A stretch of 64,000 nucleotides of DNA from Desmodus rotundus (Eukaryota; Chordata; Mammalia; Chiroptera; Phyllostomidae): NCBI RefSeq assembly GCF_022682495.2, contig NC_071392.1, positions 89,110,797 through 89,174,796 of the forward strand, read 5' to 3'. Of this stretch, positions 56,646-64,000 are shown piece by piece. Below the pieces are notes generated by a model. That model was not told the origin of the DNA, did not search any database, and was given only the letters and a program-made list of their open reading frames with translations. Numbering within the stretch: the first letter of the stretch is position 1; each line of letters begins with the position of its first letter. A program made the position numbers and the translations under genes.

Positions 56646-57574
56646 TTCTTTTAATGTAAGCCTAGAAAAAAAAGCTGAGTGGAATCTGCATATAAACTGA
56701 GGTGTGCTGTGGTACCGTATCTCCGTGCGTGGAATAGACCCAAAATGTGTGTAGTGAAAACTTGACACTTTAACATGAAAAGGTTATATTCAATCTCTTG
56801 AGAGTATCGGTGAGCCTTGATGAAGAAGACTCACGACTGAATCGGAAGTGTAGTGCCAGGCAGAGAGCCTGCAGAGAACATTGGGCGCTCACTGTGTTGG
56901 GCTCGGGTGTGGAGGGCTGTAGAAAAGACCCACATCCACTGTGTCTTTGGGCGTGGAGGAGTGTTGGTGTGGTAAGTGGTGTCTTAACTTAATCCTTTAG
57001 GCTGTTCTGATATTTGCAGTGTCCTTAGTTTTTTTTTTAAATGTCAGGCTTTTTTTAAAAAAATTCAGCTTTCTTAAATTTCAAACTGTTTGAATAGATT
57101 TAATATTGATACAGTTAGGGCTGATTTGTTAGCTGTTTCAAACTATCAGCTTTTTTAATTGGAGCTCTTTGAGTTTCTAAGATTAGTAAATAGATTATCA
57201 GTGAATCTGGATTTTATTCCTGTGGCTCTTTTAGTGGTTTCCCTGTTAACTGAAGCCTTAAAGATGAAAGAACCTAAAACTCTGACCAGAGTGTTGGGGG
57301 TGCTGGTTCGAGAGCCCAGAGCGCCGCATGTGGCCCTGCCCCTTTCTGGCGAGCTCTCAACTTGTTGGATTGCTTCTGGGAGTCAGTCTCTTCATCCATA
57401 AAAGAAGGGTCCAGAACCATCTTTAAGGTTAACCTCTAATCATCTGTGACTGTAATTGGCTCTTAGGAGCAAATACTTTTGGTGCACAAATGCATGGTAC
57501 ATAAAGTTAACCGTTACAGGCACGCTATATGCCAACACCCTACAGGGGTGTCTTAGAAATACGCTTTTCCCATA
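56646..57574. other. intron 1, unassigned
   Basis: Includes a possible MIR trace near 57360-57450 (TCTCTTCATCCATAAAAGAAG). No gene recognised. Confidence 0.35.
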
Positions 57575-57675
57575 GCATTAGTGTCCTGAAGGGAGCCCAG
57601 GTCTGTTTACTATTTGATAGGGCATGGACAGTGCCTGGTGCACATAGCTCCCTCCTGAGTATTTGTCAAGTAAAT
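57575..57675 (+). repeat. L2 3'-end fragment
   Basis: GTCCTGAAGGGAGCCCAGGT, GGACAGTGCCTGGTGCACAT and GAGTATTTGTCAAGTAAATC follow the L2 terminal consensus. Confidence 0.55.
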
Positions 57676-57959
57676 CATAATGGTCACTAAATTGCTATAA
57701 CTCTCAGAAGTCTGTTTAAACTCTGTGTCAAACTGTGTATACATTTGCCATGACTAGGATAACATACAACATTAATAATTGAAAGAGCAAGAAATAAACT
57801 TTTTAGTCTGAAATCTAGAATGTGAAAGAAAAAGTTTAGAAGAAACAAGATAGAATTTTGTAGCAATTCTAAAGGGGGTCTTGCGGCAAGTTCAGATGCT
57901 CGATGGCACTGGTATATCCTTATTTCTAAATCCTTTAAAAACATACAGCTTTCAATTAC

Positions 57960-58050
57960 TTATTCTTTCATTTATTTATGCAAAACATTGATTGAGCTGT
58001 GTGCCAGGCTCTGAACTAGGTTCTCAAGTTCTGTGGTGAGCAGGAGAGAT
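57960..58050 (-). repeat. L2 3'-end fragment
   Basis: TTCATTTATTTATGCAAAAC, ATTGATTGAGCTGTGTGCCA and GGCTCTGAACTAGG follow the L2 end in complement. Confidence 0.55.
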
Positions 58051-59490
58051 GGCCTCTGTGGGGACCCCCCTCACCAGGGCAGTGAGGCTGGGGCGTGGAA
58101 TTCCAACCTTGAAGGAGAGCTACAAAGGGACTGTCCTATGAAATGGGCGAACCCGAAGCTTGTCAGGGAGCTCCCTTGTGGGTCTGCCCTGGCTGGAGGT
58201 GTGATTGGAAAACAACTTGATGAAAAAGAAGAGGAACTTTCCGGCCAGAAACAACAGCAAATGCAAAGACTCTCGGGAGTGGGGAGGAGACCAGCATGTC
58301 TAAGAAGTGGGGAAAGTCTGTGAGGCTGGGCCCAAGGGGACAATGGGGACAGTGTGGTAAGAGGCACGCACATGAAGGGACAGAAGAGATCTGATGGCGC
58401 CGTAGTAAGGATTTCTCTGCTTCACATGACCTTGACCCCTTTCTGCCACCCCCGCCATTGCTCTCAGGATGACGATCTAATCAGACCTATAATCTTAGAC
58501 TCAGCTGCCACACGAGGAATAGATGGGGAAGTGATAAGTTTCTGATTTGTGGATAGTTGGCTTTGACACTTAATAAGATGTGCACCACTGGTCGAGAATG
58601 GAGTTTAGGGGCAGATCCAGAGTTCAGTGTACACCTCTTGGGCTTGAGACCTCAGGAGATGTGACCAAGGCACTTGGATGTAGACAGGCCTGGAGTTCGG
58701 AGAAGAAATCCGGGCTGGAGAATTTAAGTGGTAATTTCCCCTTAGAAGAAAATTAAGTAAGTGCCAGAGAAGAGGATGTGGGTTTACACAGGTGATGCCA
58801 TCAGGTGGTACCACCCGCACAAAACAGCCCGACGCCTGTCTGGTGGGTGTTGGAGTGATGTTCCCAAGGTAGCTGAAAGGAAGCTCAGACTGAAGTTATA
58901 TTTAGAAAACATTTGCTGAATTGTTAGTTTCCCTAAAACTTGAGGGAAGTCTTGGACGTTTTTCTATTCCACGTTTGAACATACCTGTTTGAATGTATGA
59001 CACAAAATACTCTTAGGATCTGGACTGATGTTTTGTTTTCATAAAACGTTAAGTCCAATAGCTTAGATGACAAATACTAGAGATGATTTAGGTTTCGGCA
59101 CTTGAGATTTAATCCATAAACATGACCTCCTATGCCGGAGTTTACAAAGAGCTGTAACACCACTGAGGCTGCAGCATTACATGCTGGGGGAACTCACACC
59201 TGCCCTGTCAGGTCAACAACCTGTTCTTACTGTTCTGGATGCTGTTTACCTCCCAACATTATTTCTGGCACCATCACAATAATTCAGTGCTCCTTAATGT
59301 CACACTAGAAATACTTCCTTAAAAACCTACGTATTGTGATGTGAGTACATAGACGATCCTTAACGTGTGTCTGTAGTATGGCACATGGGCAAATACTGAC
59401 CTAATACAGTGTTGTGTAGCTAAGGCCCTTCATCTGTGGACCTAAGATCCTGGAGCATTATAAATTGTATTTTGCAGTCACTTTGGACAC
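58051..59490. other. distal intron 1, unassigned
   Basis: Unique-looking DNA; opposing ORFs at 58033-58373 have no known domain. No RNA gene seen. Confidence 0.4.
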
Positions 59491-59496
59491 TTAAAA

Positions 59497-59705
59497 ATAA
59501 TAGTAATTACCATTTGTCAGGCATTTACTATGTGTTAAATATTTTGTGTACACTAGCTTAATTAAACTTCACAACTATTTAGGAAAATGATTTGCCCCAC
59601 TTTGCAGACTAGGAAATTGAGGTTTGGAGAAGGGAGAAGTTAAGTAAGTTACCCAAGACCACATACCTAGTAGGTTGGGGCTGAGCTTCAAATCCAGCTC
59701 TCCCT
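59497..59705 (+). repeat. MIR SINE, near full length
   Basis: GTCAGGCATTTACTATGTGT, TTAATTAAACTTCACAACTA, CCCACTTTGCAGACTAGGAA, AGTTAAGTAAGTTACCCAAG and GAGCTTCAAATCCAGCTCTC in family order. Confidence 0.85.
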
Positions 59706-60242
59706 GGATTCAGAGGACATTTTAAATTTTGCTAAGTCTTAACACACATCTGAAAAGAGCGAACATTGCTCTTTACCTCCAGCTTCACCCTTATTTGCAT
59801 TTTGTCAGCTGCTGAGTGAAAAAATATAAAAATTCACAGGTAACTAATGAGAGTGAATGTTTTTTCCTATTTATTAGCTATTTGTTTTTCATTCTTTAAG
59901 TTTGTCTTTCTGATTGTCACCTAAGTCAAATAATACCCTTGAAGTTTTGATGCTTTTAGAAGACAAAAGAAAGGCAACATGTTAGTTGTCCCTGTGCAAG
60001 TTTTACCCAGCTTTTCCCGTGGGCACTAACAGTCTTCAAGATTTTAACTAAATGTGTAAAGAATCATGTTTCTATAGACATGTCACACAATAGGAGTGTT
60101 TCCACACACACAGGTTACTAATCTTCGGGTTAGCGTGGTGCTAACGCCTACAGACTACTTGTATCAGTGTGTGACAGGTACCCTATTCCCCACCCCAGGG
60201 TGTTGAAAAAGAATTAATTCATTCACTTTATTTCTTCTTCAG
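59706..60242. other. distal intron 1 up to the exon 2 acceptor
   Basis: No repeat recognised. The stretch ends in a pyrimidine tract and CAG that form the exon 2 acceptor. Confidence 0.5.
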
Positions 60243-60253
60243 GTTTGCCTGCG

Positions 60254-60304
60254 ATGCGATTTCATTCTCTACAGTTAAAGGACATCCTTTCTGGGCTGCT
60301 GTGA
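60254..60304 (+). other. upstream ORF in CUL1 exon 2, 16 codons
   Basis: ATG at 60254 with G at -3, then 15 more sense codons and TGA at 60302-60304. It ends 99 nt before the main start, so reinitiation is possible. Confidence 0.7.
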
Positions 60305-60315
60305 ATAAATTTGGA

Positions 60316-60339
60316 ATGATACTGTATATTTTCGTCTAA
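60316..60339 (+). other. upstream ORF in CUL1 exon 2, 7 codons
   Basis: ATG at 60316 (G at -3) encoding MILYIFV, stop TAA at 60337-60339. Confidence 0.65.
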
Positions 60340-60350
60340 TGGAGAATTAG
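60339..60350 (+). other. minimal upstream ORF overlapping the previous stop
   Basis: ATG at 60339-60341 shares its A with the preceding TAA (TAATGG) and reads Met-Glu-Asn-stop (TAG at 60348-60350). The overlap would permit termination-reinitiation. Confidence 0.6.
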
Positions 60351-60361
60351 CTGCACCTTGA

Positions 60362-61485
<1,124 letters not shown>

Positions 61486-61489
61486 GAAT

Positions 61490-62040
61490 ATCATTTACAT
61501 ATTACAAAATTCACTCTTTTAAAGTGCACAGGGCAGCAGTTTTCGGTGTGTTCCGTTGTGCAGCCATAACCACTGTCTAATTCTAGAACAGTTTTGTCAC
61601 CCCTCAAAGAAGGCCGGTACCTGTTAGCAGTCACTCTCCACTCTCTCCTCCCCAGCCTCTGGCAACCCCTGACCTACTACTTTCTGTCTGTCGGAATTTG
61701 CCTGTTCTGGACATTTTACAGACAGGGAATCACACCGTGTGTGGCCTTTCGTGACTGCCTTCTCTCACTTAGGACAGTGTTTCCAGGCTCCTCCTTTTTG
61801 TAGCAGGTGTTGGCACCCTTTCGTCCTCGTGGCCGAGTCGTTAGACGTGCCATGCATTTGTCCGTTCGCCAGTGGCGGCATCTGGCCGTGTCCACGTTGG
61901 GCTGTGCGGACACCGCAGCTGTCAGGAAGGCTGTGTGTGAGTTTGTGTGGGGCCTGCGTCTCCAGTTCTCTTGGGTCCATGCGGAGGAGTGGGATTGCTG
62001 GGTCATGTGATGTGGAGAACACTTTTAAGCAGGATAGAGT
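61490..62040 (-). mobile_element. old L1 3' UTR fragment (antisense), CpG-enriched
   Basis: AATTCACTCTTTTAAAGTGC, CAGCCATAACCACTGTCTAA, CTCTGGCAACCCCTGACCTA, GGCCTTTCGTGACTGCCTTC and GTGGGATTGCTGGGTCATGT follow the L1M 3'-UTR consensus in complement. The part 61820-61960 is CpG-rich. Confidence 0.85.
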
Positions 62041-62096
62041 CTTTGCCAGTCAGAGGGTATTACTCCATTTGAGAGGGTTGTGGCTTGCTGGGCATG

Positions 62097-62099
<3 letters not shown>

Positions 62100-62145
<46 letters not shown>
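62100..62145 (+). repeat. poly(T) tract, 46 nt
   Basis: Uninterrupted run of 46 T on the sense strand, longer than any A-tail in the window. No body of a retroposon was recognised next to it. Confidence 0.95.
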
Positions 62146-62149
<4 letters not shown>

Positions 62150-62820
62150 CTTGTAAGTAATAGAGATGAAGATGGTGATTCCACAGGTGAGACAAGGCAC
62201 TTGGTCTGATTTCTGGTTTGCAAAACACAGGGAGCATTAGTGTGGAAAGCAAGGAAATTTGGTTGACATGTCTCTGGGGAATTTCTTAAGTAATTTTTGA
62301 CTAAATGAGATTGGTCTTTTGCCCAGTAGGATGTTTTTGCTCTTAAAACTTGAAGAAAGTAGAAACTTTGTATGCTTGTAGCAATTATTGAATGCTTTTA
62401 TTCTACAAATAACCAATTTGTAGTTCTGATACCTGCAATTTTAATTATTTTAGGAATGCCACTCTTAACTTGAGTGTTCTTCTTTGCTTTCTAATGTGGT
62501 CTGAGACAATAACAGCTTCATACATTAATTAAGAGTGGCAAATCTGACTTTAGATCTTTAGATATTATTTATGGAATCGCAGGCACAGTTTGAGTCCTGT
62601 GTGTCAGGCGTTGTGCTAGGGACCACCTACAACTCACTGAAAGCTTGCATTGCCCAGGAGGGTGGTGGTAGTAACCCTTCTCTCTTGGTATCGGACACCT
62701 GGTCTCCAAAAGCTCAAGTCACTTGCCTAATTGTTACAACAGCTACTAAGTGACCATGCCTAAACTTAGTAGTCTGAGTCTAGAGACTGCCCTTATCCAC
62801 TCTGTGGCCCTTAGGTGGTG
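62146..62820. other. CUL1 intron 2, with a possible MIR
   Basis: 62570-62770 holds MIR-like blocks (GTGTCAGGCGTTGTGCTAGG, CAAGTCACTTGCCTAATTGT, ACAGCTACTAAGTGACCATG). The remainder is unassigned. Confidence 0.4.
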
Positions 62821-62821
62821 G

Positions 62822-62852
62822 TAATGATGATGATGATGGTGATGATGATTGA
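62822..62852 (+). repeat. (GAT)n repeat
   Basis: About nine irregular GAT/GGT units (ATGATGATGATGGTGATGAT) running into a SINE tail. Confidence 0.8.
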
Positions 62853-63040
62853 TTGATTTTAGAGAGGGGAATGGGATTTGGGGATGGGGAGAGAAACATA
62901 GAAACATCAATTTGTTGTTCCACTCATTTGTGCATTCATTGGTTCATTTTTATATGTGCCCTGACCGAATTTCGAAACCACAGCCTTGGCCTATCAGGAT
63001 GATTCCCAAATCATCTGAGTACCTGGCCAGAGCCTTCACC
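62853..63040 (-). mobile_element. VES-type SINE, variant body, diverged
   Basis: TTGATTTTAGAGAGGGGAAT tail, AACATCAATTTGTTGTTCCA and CTCATTTGTGCATTCATTGG body, then TATGTGCCCTGACC. The head is diverged (GAGTACCTGGCCAGAGCC). Confidence 0.8.
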
Positions 63041-64000
63041 TGCATTTTCTGTATCTGTGTTACTGGCGAAAGCGGAACTTTGAGTCATCTGACACATTTT
63101 TCTAGAGCACATCTTCACTTCCATTTAAGTCACTTAAACATATGTAGTACTTCTTGAAACTGTGTATTGCTATTCCTGCAGTTTTAGCCCAGCCTTAGTT
63201 TGCATAACAGCTTTTTAAAAAGTTTTCTTACAAGTGTATATGCAGTCTCCCATGGAACCACTTAACTGTACCACCCTTTAAAATAATCTCCTACAGGCTT
63301 GTTTACAGGGGCATGTGACAGTTGGGACTGTGAGGTCATGTTTCAGGTTCGGAGGCACTCTTGGTCCTGGGGAGAAGGACGGGTCACTGATCTGGGACCA
63401 CGCTTCAGAGTTAGGCCTGGCTCCTCAGGATGGGTGCAGGAGCCTGTTGAGAAAGGCTGGAGCGGAAAAACAGGCACAAACAAGAGGGGAACCCTTCTCT
63501 TCCCCTAAGTCCAGCTGGCAGCTAACAGCTAGGTTGTTCCCTTTTGTTTATCCTGGAGAACCCTGACATGGGTCCTAGAGAAAGTAATCTGCCTCTGGCT
63601 GTGAAACGGTATTTCAGAGCCCTTGGGAACCTTTGTCACTTACACACGTCGTAGTACGGGATGATGGGCTATTAGCGCAGCATGAATGGTTTTCCTGATT
63701 TTCCAACTCAAAATGGCCAAGGAAAGAGAAGGGAATTTGCAGAAAGAAAAGGAGGTCCCAGAGCTTCTGCAGTCAGAAGGATCATGTTCACTTAGCTTTG
63801 TTTCTGGTCCCTTCACAGAGGCTTCATTTTCTTCCAAAGGTTGAGCCCTGAGCCCGCCCTCCCACTCTCTGCCTGCCTGTGGAACACTTCTTTGCAGTCC
63901 CGTGTTCTGCCATGTCCCACGTGTGTTTATGCAGTCACGGTGCAACGAGGGTTTTTCTTTTTGCAGTAAAGTAATGGAAGTATTCTTGTGCGCGTGGGTA
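63041..64000. other. CUL1 intron 2, unassigned to window end
   Basis: Unique-looking sequence. The ORFs 63299-63566 and 63640-63945 show no cullin sequence or other domain. Confidence 0.45.

Larger units (their letters stand above)
26294..60242 (+). other. CUL1: CUL1 intron 1
   Basis: Runs from GTGAGT (26294) to a strong acceptor, a T/C-rich tract with TTTATTTCTTCTTCAG ending at 60242. The length of about 34 kb fits the long first intron remembered for mammalian CUL1. It contains many L1, SINE and mariner fossils but no coding exon. An alternative non-coding exon inside it cannot be excluded (see the 34.0-kb pocket). Confidence 0.75.

Noticed and set aside
62824..62850. (GAT)n run considered as part of a CRISPR-like or satellite array.
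   Set aside because: It is a short trinucleotide microsatellite adjoining a SINE tail; there are no spacer-repeat units anywhere in the window.

Overview
The window reads as a mammalian nuclear genomic segment from a bat, probably a yangochiropteran. The strongest clue is about 20 copies of a tRNA-derived SINE with the VES-type head (CCCTGGCTGG..GTGGCTCAG), a B-box-like GGTTCGATTCC, a CTCTCCCTC-rich body and an A-rich tail, several with clean target-site duplications. L1-lineage elements, MIR, L2, hAT and mariner fossils fill much of the rest. No database was searched; repeat and gene names come from remembered family sequences.

Only one protein-coding gene is supported: CUL1 (cullin-1), on the + strand. 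A CpG island at about 25.4-27.1 kb holds its promoter and a 5' untranslated exon 1 ending at a GTGAGT donor (26293/26294). Intron 1 runs about 34 kb to exon 2 (60243-60543). Exon 2 carries 5' UTR with short upstream ORFs, the start codon (60404) and codons 1-46 plus two bases. Intron 2 continues past the right edge; exon 3 is not here. All other ORFs look like chance frames in GC-rich DNA or in transposons.

Layout. 0-25 kb is upstream intergenic DNA: AT/TG microsatellites, a mariner MITE and a decayed mariner, a probable solo LTR, nested SINE/L1/MIR/hAT insertions, and an AT-rich homeodomain-motif stretch near 4.2-4.5 kb. 25.4-27.1 kb is the CUL1 CpG island, in the middle of about 9 kb with no VES SINE. 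27-60 kb is intron 1, with old L1 3' ends, two antisense half-L1 (HAL1-like) elements with target-site duplications (44.9-47.1 and 48.6-50.6 kb), a 52-bp tailless Y4 RNA retropseudogene with a perfect 15-bp duplication (52.8 kb), and two mariners (54.0-55.1 kb). 60-64 kb is exon 2 and the start of intron 2.

I found no new multi-gene system. The observations most worth checking are the ORF1-only L1-lineage pair with a shared structure, the tailless Y4 insertion, the chain of upstream ORFs in the CUL1 leader (one spanning the exon 1-exon 2 junction), the weak exon 2 donor, and a CpG-dense candidate alternative exon at about 34.0 kb.
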